Assembly: GCA_023663145.1 (NCBI GenBank)
Contig: JAMPHZ010000003.1
Coordinates: 60,612 to 124,611 of the forward strand
Origin: Odoribacter sp.
Lineage (GTDB): Bacteria > Bacteroidota > Bacteroidia > Bacteroidales > Muribaculaceae
Reading direction: 5' to 3'
DNA: 64,000 bases
In this document: one piece after another, positions 8,606 to 17,351 of the stretch
How the letters are laid out: every line of letters begins with the position of its first letter
How positions within the stretch are numbered: the first letter of the stretch is position 1
The notes under the pieces: model-generated
Database searches by the model: none
The model's input: only the letters and a program-made list of their open reading frames with translations
Told to the model about the DNA's origin: nothing
Translations under genes and position numbers: made by a program

Positions 8606-9582
8606 AATGTAAGTCGCCACATATACATTGACATATATATTCCGCATATAGCCAACACGGCGATATATTGGCGGTCATAGCGGTGATTAAGGAAATAATG
8701 TGTTATCTGATACGCAGCTGAGAAATTCAATAACGGAAGATATGCCAACATGTTGCCGTAATCGAAAGTCATGGCCACCATACACACCACCGATATGACA
8801 GTCAGCGCACCATTATATCCTCTGGCCTGTGCGTTATAGGCTATAGTCTTCAGGAAATTGGCTAAAATAGAACTCAGAAGCATAAAAGCCGTTATGCCAA
8901 CCACCGACAGAAGATAAAGCGCCTTATAAAGGTCTATCTCACCGAAAATGCTCGTGAACTCAGGCAACCTTAATGATGAAATATCCACTATCCCAAATCC
9001 CAAAAGAATGATCCATACAGTGAGTATACCCAACAGGGATCCCACAATGCACCTCGGAGTGAAAGCTCTCATCTGTAAACTTATCACCCAAAAGACAGGA
9101 ATGAAGAATGCGAAACAATACTCCACTGCCACGCCAAGCGACAACAACATAAATGTCAAGAATATAGTACGCACATTGCCAGGTGAATCGTATACGCTGA
9201 ACATCATATATAGGCCTATAACAATCACGAGGCATACAAGCGTTCCTGAATTCAGCCACAGTACCTGCGTGGGCACAGCTGCCTGCATAATGGCGAAAAG
9301 GCCTATTGGCAGCCAGGATATTGCCCTGAGAATATTATAGGCGCGGTTAAGCACACTCATCATAAGCATTATCACAACCGTAAAACCGATGTTGAGCAAT
9401 GCCGACGCCATGGATGACAACGGCCAAACAGATGGAGAAAGCAGACCTATGCCCTGATTATCATAAGGTGGTGACGATACACCCAGATATGACGAAAGCA
9501 CCAGATACAGAGCCGCTATCGCGACCATGATCACGGCAGCAGGACGGCTGTGAAACTTTCGGCTTAGCTGGGCTGATTTCAT
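8602..9582 (-). CDS. Polytopic inner-membrane protein of unknown function
   Basis: The 326-residue protein is almost entirely hydrophobic, with about nine to ten predicted transmembrane segments broken by short loops. After a basic N-terminus (KSAQLSRKFHSR) the first segment spans about 15-33. No catalytic motif stands out. The general look is that of the poorly characterised Bacteroidota membrane proteins related to the DUF6427 type, but I am not sure of that. It sits between purD (28 bases upstream) and pdxB (4-base overlap), so it belongs to their transcript. Confidence 0.8.
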   Translation of the reverse strand: MKSAQLSRKFHSRPAAVIMVAIAALYLVLSSYLGVSSPPYDNQGIGLLSPSVWPLSSMASALLNIGFTVVIMLMMSVLNRAYNILRAISWLPIGLFAIMQAAVPTQVLWLNSGTLVCLVIVIGLYMMFSVYDSPGNVRTIFLTFMLLSLGVAVEYCFAFFIPVFWVISLQMRAFTPRCIVGSLLGILTVWIILLGFGIVDISSLRLPEFTSIFGEIDLYKALYLLSVVGITAFMLLSSILANFLKTIAYNAQARGYNGALTVISVVCMVAMTFDYGNMLAYLPLLNFSAAYQITHYFLNHRYDRQYIAVLAICGIYMSMYMWRLTL

Positions 9583-9610
9583 CAGGAGACAATTACCGGA
9601 CTGTCCGGAC

Positions 9611-10888
9611 TCACATCACGTCACGACCGATATCGCGACGGAAATACATATCATCAAAATGAATTGCGTCCAAAGAGGCATAACTCTTTTCGAGAGCTTC
9701 TGACAAAGTGGGCGCAAGCGAAGTTACGGCAAGCACCCGACCGCCAGAAGTCACTGTTGTACAATCAGGTCTCACCATTGTTCCGGCATGAAAGACAATA
9801 CTGTCGTCAGGGTGCAAGTTCCCTGTGATTTCCTTTCCCTTTGAATAGTGGCCGGGATATCCACCTGACACCGCAATCACTGTGGCTGCCGCCTCAGGCA
9901 CAGCCTCAGCCTGAAGATCGCCGAGATTGCCTTTGGCTACAGCCTCAAGCAAATCAACAAGATCAGATGCCAGGCGAGGCATGACTACCTCTGTCTCGGG
10001 ATCTCCCATTCTCACATTGTATTCTATCACCTTTGGATCTCCACCCACATTGATTAGACCAAGGAATATAAATCCGCGATAGATAAGATTCTCATCAATC
10101 AGGCCATTGATTGTGGGCAGAATGATACGCTCCTCCACTTTACGCATGAAATGCTCGTCGGCAAACGGCACCGGGCTTACAGCACCCATGCCGCCGGTAT
10201 TAAGACCCGTGTCACCCTCTCCTACCCGTTTATAATCTTTAGCCACAGGCAAGATGCGGTAGCCTCCATTACCATCGGTAAGCACGAACACAGAGCATTC
10301 TATACCGTCAAGGAACTCCTCTATCACCACCTTGGCCGATGCCTTTCCGAACTGACCTGCCAACATTTCACAAAGCGCTTTCCGGGCTTCATGAAGAGTC
10401 GGGAGTATAAGCACTCCTTTACCGGCAGCAAGGCCATCAGCCTTGAGCACATAAGGAGGCCTAAGAGTTTCAAGGAATACCTCACCTTGCGCTACTGTAT
10501 CAGGGGTTACTGTGAGATGGGCAGCAGTCGGAATCCCATGCCTGTTCATAAATTCCTTGGCAAAATCCTTGCTTCCTTCAAGAGCGGCAGCAGCTTTCGA
10601 CGGTCCAACCACCGGAATTCCCTTAGCTGCAAAAAAGTCATAGATACCGGCCACCAAAGGATCCTCGTTACCCACGACCACCAAATCTATGTCATGAGAC
10701 TTTACAGCCTGCTCTACGGCATCGAAATCAAGAGGATTTACATCTGCCAGATTTGTGCCGTATAAAGCAGTACCGGCATTACCGGGTGCCACCCATAGAG
10801 ATCTGCATCGCGGGCTTTGGGTAATTTTCCAAGCCAAAGCTGACTCGCGGCCGCCCGAGCCAAGTAGTAAGATATTCAGTTGGTTCAT
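9611..10888 (-). CDS. purD: Phosphoribosylamine-glycine ligase (GAR synthetase)
   Basis: ATP-dependent joining of glycine to phosphoribosylamine, step two of de novo purine synthesis. The 425 residues match the family length. Visible marks are the N-terminal LLLGSGGRESALAWK loop, the ATP-grasp domain with YVLKADGLAAGKGV at about 146-159, the metal- and phosphate-binding YNVRMGDPETEVV near 290, and the C-terminal SGGYPG segment. It is a cytoplasmic monofunctional enzyme. It is the first gene of a tight minus-strand run with the membrane protein and pdxB. Confidence 0.96.
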   Translation of the reverse strand: MNQLNILLLGSGGRESALAWKITQSPRCRSLWVAPGNAGTALYGTNLADVNPLDFDAVEQAVKSHDIDLVVVGNEDPLVAGIYDFFAAKGIPVVGPSKAAAALEGSKDFAKEFMNRHGIPTAAHLTVTPDTVAQGEVFLETLRPPYVLKADGLAAGKGVLILPTLHEARKALCEMLAGQFGKASAKVVIEEFLDGIECSVFVLTDGNGGYRILPVAKDYKRVGEGDTGLNTGGMGAVSPVPFADEHFMRKVEERIILPTINGLIDENLIYRGFIFLGLINVGGDPKVIEYNVRMGDPETEVVMPRLASDLVDLLEAVAKGNLGDLQAEAVPEAAATVIAVSGGYPGHYSKGKEITGNLHPDDSIVFHAGTMVRPDCTTVTSGGRVLAVTSLAPTLSEALEKSYASLDAIHFDDMYFRRDIGRDVM

Positions 10889-11003
10889 GAGTAAATATAT
10901 AGCGGATTATAATTAATTCGTCAGTATCTGATATGTCGTGGCTCTTTGTGGCATTCAGCGGAGAATGTATTTTACAACCATCCACATACTTGCAATAGAT
11001 TTA

Positions 11004-12488
11004 TCAGTCATTTTTCTTTTTCCATCCACGTGATCGCATGAGCGGCCCCTGCATGGGCTTAAGCGATGGTTGCTTACCCACGATCATCTTAAGGGCATGC
11101 GGGTTGCGACGTTTTGCCAACGGGTTTTCCGAATCAGTTTCGGGTATGGCGCGTGATGTATCGGACTGCGAATCGCCACGGCGATTAAAAGGCTTGCCTG
11201 ATACTCCGGCGTGACGGTCATCACGGCCATGATCAGGTCTGCTGCCACGTCGGTTCTCACGCCGGTCCGCGCGGTCGCGACGGTCATTCCTATCGCGTCT
11301 ATCCTCGCCACGACCTATCTTTCCACCCTTTCGCACAAATTCCTTGCGGTCACCTTCAAATATGATATATTCACGCAGAGAACATTCAAGAGCGCCGTTA
11401 TAAAGAGGAACCTTGCTACTTGGAGCAAGACCTATACGTTGGAAATATTCGTCACGATATCCTATTATCCACGCATGATAGCCGGTGAACACATGTTTGA
11501 GTTTTGACCCGATAGTTTGGTACAGGGCGTCCATATCGGGGGCGCTTATACGCTCGCCATAAGGAGGATTGGTAACCAGTATACCTGCGGGATGAGGTGC
11601 TTCTGTCCATGTAGAAATTGCACGACAATCAAGATCAATATATTTACCCACACCTGCCGACTTTATATTTTCGGCCGCGATCTTGATAGCCTTAGGCGAT
11701 ATGTCGGCCCCGTAAATCTTGAATTTAACCTCACGCTCGCCTGAATCGTCATTATACAAGCGGTCAAACAGGTCGGCGTCAAAATCTTTCCATCGCTCAA
11801 AAGCAAATCCCTTACGATAAATGCCAGGGTTGATATTGGCGGCAATGAGAGCTGCCTCTATCAGAAATGTCCCCGAGCCACACATGGGATCGACGAATGT
11901 GGTGTCGCCGCGATAACCGCTCATAAGTATTATACCGGCGGCAAGTACCTCGTTGATGGGAGCTTCTGTCTGAGCCAAACGGTAACCTCGCTTGTGCAAT
12001 GATTCACCTGACGAATCAAGCGACAATGTCACATCTGTGCCATTTATATGGACATTGATCATTATATCGGCATCAACAAGTCTCACTCCCGGGCGTTTAT
12101 CCTCTCCATAGCGATCCTTAAACCAGTCCACTATGGCATCTTTTACCCTATATGTCACAAAACGTGAATGTGTGAATTCATCACTGTTTGTAACTGTATC
12201 TATCGCGAAAGTCTTATCAATGGACAACATTGAGCCCCAGTCAAACTCTTTCACGAACTCATAAAGGCGGTCTGGATTGTTGGCTTTGAATTTATAGAAA
12301 GGCTTGAGGATGCGAAGGGCTGTACGGCATGAGAGGTTTGCGCGGTAAAGTGTCTCGAGCGAGCCTTCGAACGAAACCATCCGCCGGCCGGGCTCTACAT
12401 TGACTGCGCCAATGGCGCGCAATTCTTCGGCAAGCACATCTTCCAATCCCTGGAAGGTCTTGGCCACCATTTCAAACTGATTGTCCAT
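11004..12488 (-). CDS. THUMP-domain rRNA guanine-N2 methyltransferase (RlmL N-terminal-half type) with disordered basic tail
   Basis: Expected to make N2-methylguanosine in 23S rRNA (the G2445 activity of the E. coli RlmL N-half). The 494 residues hold a THUMP domain (about 45-160), a Rossmann methyltransferase with the SAM motif DPMCGSGT at 200-207, and the catalytic NPPYGER at 307-313. The RlmK half of the fused proteobacterial enzyme is absent. The last 100 residues are a low-complexity tail of Arg, Asp and Gly (DRRDRNDRRD-type), probably disordered and RNA-binding. I moved the start to 12488 because the -7 box at 12509-12516 lies downstream of the longer in-frame start at 12551. Confidence 0.9.
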   Translation of the reverse strand: MDNQFEMVAKTFQGLEDVLAEELRAIGAVNVEPGRRMVSFEGSLETLYRANLSCRTALRILKPFYKFKANNPDRLYEFVKEFDWGSMLSIDKTFAIDTVTNSDEFTHSRFVTYRVKDAIVDWFKDRYGEDKRPGVRLVDADIMINVHINGTDVTLSLDSSGESLHKRGYRLAQTEAPINEVLAAGIILMSGYRGDTTFVDPMCGSGTFLIEAALIAANINPGIYRKGFAFERWKDFDADLFDRLYNDDSGEREVKFKIYGADISPKAIKIAAENIKSAGVGKYIDLDCRAISTWTEAPHPAGILVTNPPYGERISAPDMDALYQTIGSKLKHVFTGYHAWIIGYRDEYFQRIGLAPSSKVPLYNGALECSLREYIIFEGDRKEFVRKGGKIGRGEDRRDRNDRRDRADRRENRRGSRPDHGRDDRHAGVSGKPFNRRGDSQSDTSRAIPETDSENPLAKRRNPHALKMIVGKQPSLKPMQGPLMRSRGWKKKND

Positions 12489-12508
12489 ATCTTTGAGTAA
12501 ATATTGTG

Positions 12509-12516
12509 CAAAGGTA
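12509..12516 (-). promoter_or_regulatory. -7 promoter box of the rRNA methyltransferase gene
   Basis: The minus strand reads TACCTTTG, 20 bases before the ATG at 12488. It decides between the two possible starts of that gene. Confidence 0.65.
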
Positions 12517-12616
12517 ACAATTTCCAAGCGAAAATCGGCGGTACAAGTCACATTTTTTAGGTTCTAAAGCGCTTCTATATCTCGTCTCTATCATATTGCT
12601 GCCGTATCAATAGAGA

Positions 12617-12665
12617 GAAGTGCCATCCGAAATGGGCGATCAAGCCTCATCTCAAATGGCACTTC
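12617..12665 (-). terminator. Possible terminator after the 12688 gene
   Basis: Ten-base perfect arms (12617-12626 and 12656-12665) enclose a 29-base loop, 22 bases past the stop of the minus-strand gene. There is no strong T run, so this is tentative. Confidence 0.4.
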
Positions 12666-12687
12666 AATACTATAGATTATCCAATTT

Positions 12688-14256
12688 TCAGCGCACTATC
12701 ACTTTCGAAACTTTACCGGATGCTTGCCGCACGATATATACGCCGGGAATAATTGTCTGACGATTAACTTTCATGCCTTGAAGATTATAATATGCAGATT
12801 CTCCGGTAGGTTCTTGTCCGATAGATATCACACCGTCAGTCTCAGGCAATTCTATCGAGAATCCTGTACCGCAACACAGAAATTCTCCATCATAAAAATC
12901 CTTTTCACTGAGCATCACTGTATAATCTTCAAAAGTTATAATATTTCCTTCACGTTTTCCATAATATCCGGACTCTTCTATTTCCGCAGGTGTCACGCCT
13001 TCCATAAGGCAACTTCCGGCACGAGACCATATTGCGGCTTCGCCGCATTGGTACTCTACGCCGACAGCAAAAGGTTCAATATACACTCTCTCAGGATCAG
13101 AAGCATTGATTACCATATAATGTTTATGAGAATGTACTGATGCGGATTCTCCCAGCACACTGTGCCCGGCATAGGGATCAACCAATCTGTACAGTCCGGG
13201 AGTATCGTTGGATTCCTCTATCTCAAATTCCATTATCTCCGGATTCAACTCGTTGTAGACTGATGAAAATACACTTTCGGCCATTTTTCCCTTTCCAATG
13301 CCATGCCATTTATCCGAGTCATCAAAGACACCTATCATACATGTGTGGGTAGCATTGATAAGTTCCCCATCAACATTTACTCCGGCGAACTGTGCGGTAT
13401 AAATACCCGGGATCTGCGGTTCGAAAGTGAATATGCCCGATTTTGCCTCAACCTTTTCTCCAAAGTCTATTATATCATATGGGTCATAATATTCGATAGG
13501 CCATTCGCCTTCTATCACCTGCATGTACAATTCTTTTATATCTCCGCCTACCTCAACACTGATTTCAAACTTGTTGTCGTCTGTGCAATAAGGGGCCGAA
13601 GCTATCAATGTGTTGTCAGGGAGGGAAGCACCTGGAAGCGCGAGCTGGAACCCATTGAACAAGGAGGTCGTTTTCCATCCTTCGCCGATGCCTATACCGA
13701 ACGAACCTAACTCAAACGATATAATACCATCAACAAGTTTACCGTATCGCTGATACTCAGGCAGATCCGGCCATCCGGTTGCAGGCACTACATTAGATAT
13801 TTCCTCTTGATAAGGAAGGAAATCTTCCACATACACCTTATCAGGATCTGTAGCATTGATATAAATATATGTATTGTCCGGACTGCCATAATACTCGGCT
13901 ATTGGAGAGCCGGCATAGTAAGGAATAAAACGGTACCATCCTGACGTTTCCTTACTTTCTTCAATATCGACTTTCCATTTCAGGTTGAGCGGAACGTCCT
14001 GATAGTATGTGAGAAGATCCTCAAGATATGTGCCCTCTCCAATTGACTCCCATGTTCCTGCCGGTGGCGATTTAAATTTTGTTCTCGGGCCGCAAGACTG
14101 ACTTACAGGTTTACCTTGCAATGGCTCACTCTCAACATTCAAATACCTTGGAGAGTCACCGTCACGGACAATTCTTGTTTTACCGACAGTTGCACCAGAT
14201 GATAATGAAGCGGACATCAGTAATGTTAGTGGAATAAACACGTAATGCTTTTTCAT
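12688..14256 (-). CDS. Secreted two-module protein with a sorting-type C-terminal domain
   Basis: I do not recognise the main domains. The 522-residue product has a signal peptide (about 1-22) and two related halves. Each half contains a GEGT/GKGK..ED/SVFS..YN segment, an IEESK/IEESN..[SP]G.YR phrase, a PYAG segment, and an INA[TS]DP[DE][KR]VYIE/VYVEDF phrase. The last 30 residues (YYNLQGMKVN...GVYIVRQASGKVSKVIVR-like) resemble the type A C-terminal domain that targets cargo to the type IX secretion system. An exported surface or released protein is therefore likely. Start 14256 was chosen because the -7 box at 14287-14294 overlaps a longer in-frame start at 14289. Confidence 0.8.
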   Translation of the reverse strand: MKKHYVFIPLTLLMSASLSSGATVGKTRIVRDGDSPRYLNVESEPLQGKPVSQSCGPRTKFKSPPAGTWESIGEGTYLEDLLTYYQDVPLNLKWKVDIEESKETSGWYRFIPYYAGSPIAEYYGSPDNTYIYINATDPDKVYVEDFLPYQEEISNVVPATGWPDLPEYQRYGKLVDGIISFELGSFGIGIGEGWKTTSLFNGFQLALPGASLPDNTLIASAPYCTDDNKFEISVEVGGDIKELYMQVIEGEWPIEYYDPYDIIDFGEKVEAKSGIFTFEPQIPGIYTAQFAGVNVDGELINATHTCMIGVFDDSDKWHGIGKGKMAESVFSSVYNELNPEIMEFEIEESNDTPGLYRLVDPYAGHSVLGESASVHSHKHYMVINASDPERVYIEPFAVGVEYQCGEAAIWSRAGSCLMEGVTPAEIEESGYYGKREGNIITFEDYTVMLSEKDFYDGEFLCCGTGFSIELPETDGVISIGQEPTGESAYYNLQGMKVNRQTIIPGVYIVRQASGKVSKVIVR

Positions 14257-14286
14257 AGAAATTGTATTATGATATTTGTGATGGTG

Positions 14287-14294
14287 CAAATTTA
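14287..14294 (-). promoter_or_regulatory. -7 promoter box of the secreted two-module protein
   Basis: The minus strand reads TAAATTTG, about 30 bases before the ATG at 14256. Confidence 0.6.
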
Positions 14295-14374
14295 GTCATT
14301 ATTTCAATAAAACAAGTAATTTTATATCAAAAATTTAAAAAACACTCCCAAATAACTTACATTTTGCCCATCAA

Positions 14375-14436
14375 CCATATTCCGTAAGAAACAGCCCGCA
14401 TCAGTTGCGATGCGGGCTGTTTCTTACGGAATATGG
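14375..14436. terminator. Perfect 28-bp hairpin between the M16 protease gene and the next gene
   Basis: Arm 14375-14402 is the exact reverse complement of 14409-14436, with a six-base loop (14403-14408). It lies 37 bases past the stop of the M16 gene (minus strand) and 80 bases before the promoter of the next minus-strand gene, so termination of the TonB/M16 operon is the simplest role. There is no clear T run on either side. A stem this long would also be an RNase III substrate. Confidence 0.6.
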
Positions 14437-14472
14437 CATTTGAGTCTTTACAGGGAACCTGCCTTCATAATT

Positions 14473-17298
14473 TTATTCAGGCGACATCTCGAGTTGTATG
14501 CGATTGGCAGGCACAATTATCTCCTTAACAAATGCTGCAATATCAGCAGGAGTGAGGCCTTCTACTATATCAATATAGCCATTATGCATGTCACGGCCAA
14601 ACTTATCATACATGTGCAGTACAGTCAGCCAATAATTATTAGCCTTGAGATTCTGCTTATAGGATTTAACCATGTATTGTTTTATCTTAAGCAGGTCTTC
14701 ATCTGTAATATTCCCTTCATCAGAAAGGCTGTCTACAGTTGAGGCAACAATGGCAAATGTTGAGTCAGCATTTTCAGGAGAAACCCGAATGTATACCGGC
14801 ATAATGAAATTCGCTGGATCCTCACCATTCATTCCAGCACCCACACCTCCATGGGCTTTGATCGAATAAGTCCATCCGCGTTTCTCGCGGAGGTCATTTA
14901 GGAGTGCTGACTGGATCAGAGATCCGGCCGCATGCGCCTTTACAACATTTGTCAGATTATAGTCACACGGAGCATTGTAAAAGGTATAAGCTATTGTCTG
15001 AGGCGTTTCCATCGGAGTGGTGAAACGCTTGGCTGAGCGCCCTCCTACATAGTGATAGCCAATATCCTGAGGCTTTTCACGACGGCCGGCAGCAGGTAAT
15101 GAGGCTATATATCGCTCAACATAATTGCGTAGTGAGTCCACATCAAAATCTCCCAATACATAGAAGTCAAAATCAGTCATATCACCGAAACGCTCGCGAT
15201 GCAGGTTTATAATGCGGTCATAGCTGACTCGGTCAAGGTCACCGGCCCCGAGTTTCGCGCCCAATGGATGCCGGTCATATACATAGAAGTGTATAGAATC
15301 AGCCATTGTGAATGTTGGATTACTGTTTTGTGAATTGAGACGCATGCGTTGGTTTTCCATAATCGAATTGAACGCCTGATCATCGTGTCCTGCGTCTGTA
15401 GCCTTTAGGTAAATCAGGCGGAAGGCTGTTTCAAGATCGGCTGGCGATGTAGAGGCGGTTATACGTTCTTCCATGTTATCGATCGAGATATCAACACGCA
15501 CCCTTTTACCGGCGGTCATACGCCGCAGGTCAGTAGCCGTATGACCACCAAAGGCACTTGCAGCAAGCACTTCGTTGGCAAGATGATACTCAGGAGCAAG
15601 ATCAGGGTCATATGCGGCAGAGAAACCGCCTGGAGAATAGCCGGCTATTATAATTTGGTCGGGAGAATAGTCTGTTTTCATATAGTGCAGGCGTATCCCG
15701 TTGGACAGGGTCAGTACCGTGGAGCCGAACAGATCATCGACCTGCTCGCTCACAATTCTGCCGGGGAGTGGTTCTGCGGCAAGAATTGGATCGGTTATAT
15801 CCTGGGGCACATAAGGTTCCAAAAGGGTCCGATCCACAGAAGTGTAGGCCGTTGCCAACTTGTCATCTTCCAACGTGGAATCATTCCCTCCGGGCAAGAA
15901 GGCCATAAGCACCACATTACTGTTATCCGCCTTGATTACTGACCGCACATATTCATTTACCTCATCAAGGCCAACCTGACCAAAAACACCTTTCATCATT
16001 TTGTAGTACTGCTCCATCGAAGGGAGAGCTCCTCCGTCAAGATAGTGACGTACATATTTTCTGGCATACTGCGTGTTAGTTGTTCTGGAGCGTTGGTTAA
16101 ATGCAGCATCAAGGGCGGCTCGCTCGTTAAGACGGGCTCGCTCAAGCTCTGTCTCGGTAAAACCATACATGGCCGCACGTTGCAATTCGGCTGCGATGGC
16201 AGCGAGGCATTCTGCCTCGCGACCTGTAGATGTCATAGCACGCACAATGAGGGCATCGCGCGATCGCGAAAGCATAAATTGACGGTCTCCAATCGCTACA
16301 TTCGACATCAATGTGCCTGTAGAGGTCTCCAGGTCGGTAAGTCGTTCGGCAAGCATATCCACCACAAGATCACGTGCAAGATCACGTCGCAGTTCCACTA
16401 TAGTGTTTTTGTCATCCGGAGCGATATTGTCATGCTTGATAAAGATCTGCACTACGGGAGTAACCTGTTCAGGATCTGTCTGTACTGTTGCAATAACCTG
16501 CTGATTGTCGGGGACCTCCACCACGGGAGGAGTCACATCAAAGTCCGGGCGTTCAACATCAGCCCACAATGACTTAATTTTGGCTTCTATCGCATCAGGG
16601 TCAACATCTCCCACCACTATCACGCATTGATTCTCCGGATAATACCACCGATGATAATAATCACGCAAATCATCATAGGGGAAATTTTCCACCACTTCCA
16701 TCAATCCTATAGGCATGCGCTTACCATAAAGTGATGAACCGTAAATCACCGGCATTGCTTTCTCCAACATGCGATTGTTGGCCGTTCCCTGACGTTGACG
16801 CCATTCTCCTTTTATAACACCGCGTTCTGCATCTATATCAGCATCGGCAAGGGTGAGATCATGGCTCCAATCGCGCAATATGAGTAGGCATGAATCAAGA
16901 CTGGTGGTGCGTGTAGTGGGGACATCGCATATGTTGTATACAGTCTCGTCAGTCGAGGTATATGCGTTTAGATTGGCTCCGAACTTAACTCCTATCGACT
17001 CCAGATAAGATATAAGTGAATTACCCGGGAAGTGTTTAGTGCCGTTGAAACACATGTGCTCAAGAAAGTGAGCAAGGCCTCGTTGCGCATCTGTCTCATT
17101 CACTGAACCCACGCGCTGTGCGATGAAGAAATCAGCACGGTTGGCAGGAGTAGTGTTATGGCGTATATAATATGTAAGACCGTTGGGAAGTGTTCCGATA
17201 CGGACATCCGCATCAACCGGCAACGGATTGGACTTTGCAGCCACCAATGCAGGAAAAGCAATAATAATGGCTGAAACTATTTTTAAAATTTTTTTCAT
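14473..17298 (-). CDS. Periplasmic M16-family zinc protease (PqqL/FusC-like, two-module)
   Basis: The 941-residue product has a signal peptide (about 1-21), then an N-terminal M16 catalytic module. The inverted zinc motif HFLEH is at 77-81, with the distal Glu in the ERGVIKGEW segment near 160. An inactive M16 C-terminal module follows, with FTTPMETPQTIAYTF and DLREKRGWTYSI near the end. This is close in length and layout to E. coli PqqL and Pectobacterium FusC, periplasmic proteases encoded beside TonB receptors. FusC cuts imported ferredoxin. It lies 53 bases after the DUF6850-like gene with no promoter box visible, so it is probably the last gene of the TonB-receptor operon. The substrate is inference only. 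Confidence 0.9.
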   Translation of the reverse strand: MKKILKIVSAIIIAFPALVAAKSNPLPVDADVRIGTLPNGLTYYIRHNTTPANRADFFIAQRVGSVNETDAQRGLAHFLEHMCFNGTKHFPGNSLISYLESIGVKFGANLNAYTSTDETVYNICDVPTTRTTSLDSCLLILRDWSHDLTLADADIDAERGVIKGEWRQRQGTANNRMLEKAMPVIYGSSLYGKRMPIGLMEVVENFPYDDLRDYYHRWYYPENQCVIVVGDVDPDAIEAKIKSLWADVERPDFDVTPPVVEVPDNQQVIATVQTDPEQVTPVVQIFIKHDNIAPDDKNTIVELRRDLARDLVVDMLAERLTDLETSTGTLMSNVAIGDRQFMLSRSRDALIVRAMTSTGREAECLAAIAAELQRAAMYGFTETELERARLNERAALDAAFNQRSRTTNTQYARKYVRHYLDGGALPSMEQYYKMMKGVFGQVGLDEVNEYVRSVIKADNSNVVLMAFLPGGNDSTLEDDKLATAYTSVDRTLLEPYVPQDITDPILAAEPLPGRIVSEQVDDLFGSTVLTLSNGIRLHYMKTDYSPDQIIIAGYSPGGFSAAYDPDLAPEYHLANEVLAASAFGGHTATDLRRMTAGKRVRVDISIDNMEERITASTSPADLETAFRLIYLKATDAGHDDQAFNSIMENQRMRLNSQNSNPTFTMADSIHFYVYDRHPLGAKLGAGDLDRVSYDRIINLHRERFGDMTDFDFYVLGDFDVDSLRNYVERYIASLPAAGRREKPQDIGYHYVGGRSAKRFTTPMETPQTIAYTFYNAPCDYNLTNVVKAHAAGSLIQSALLNDLREKRGWTYSIKAHGGVGAGMNGEDPANFIMPVYIRVSPENADSTFAIVASTVDSLSDEGNITDEDLLKIKQYMVKSYKQNLKANNYWLTVLHMYDKFGRDMHNGYIDIVEGLTPADIAAFVKEIIVPANRIQLEMSPE

Positions 17299-17351
17299 CT
17301 GAATGTAATTCTATACGTAGACCTTAAAATGGCTATGTACGAGTATGACTG

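Noticed and set aside
10151..10765. Plus-strand open frame of 204 codons
   Set aside because: Antisense to purD within conserved ATP-grasp coding sequence.
14375..14436. Terminal inverted repeats of an insertion sequence
   Set aside because: The two arms are only six bases apart and no transposase lies between or beside them.
16045..16572. Plus-strand open frame of 175 codons
   Set aside because: Antisense to the M16 protease, with no promoter and no family resemblance.
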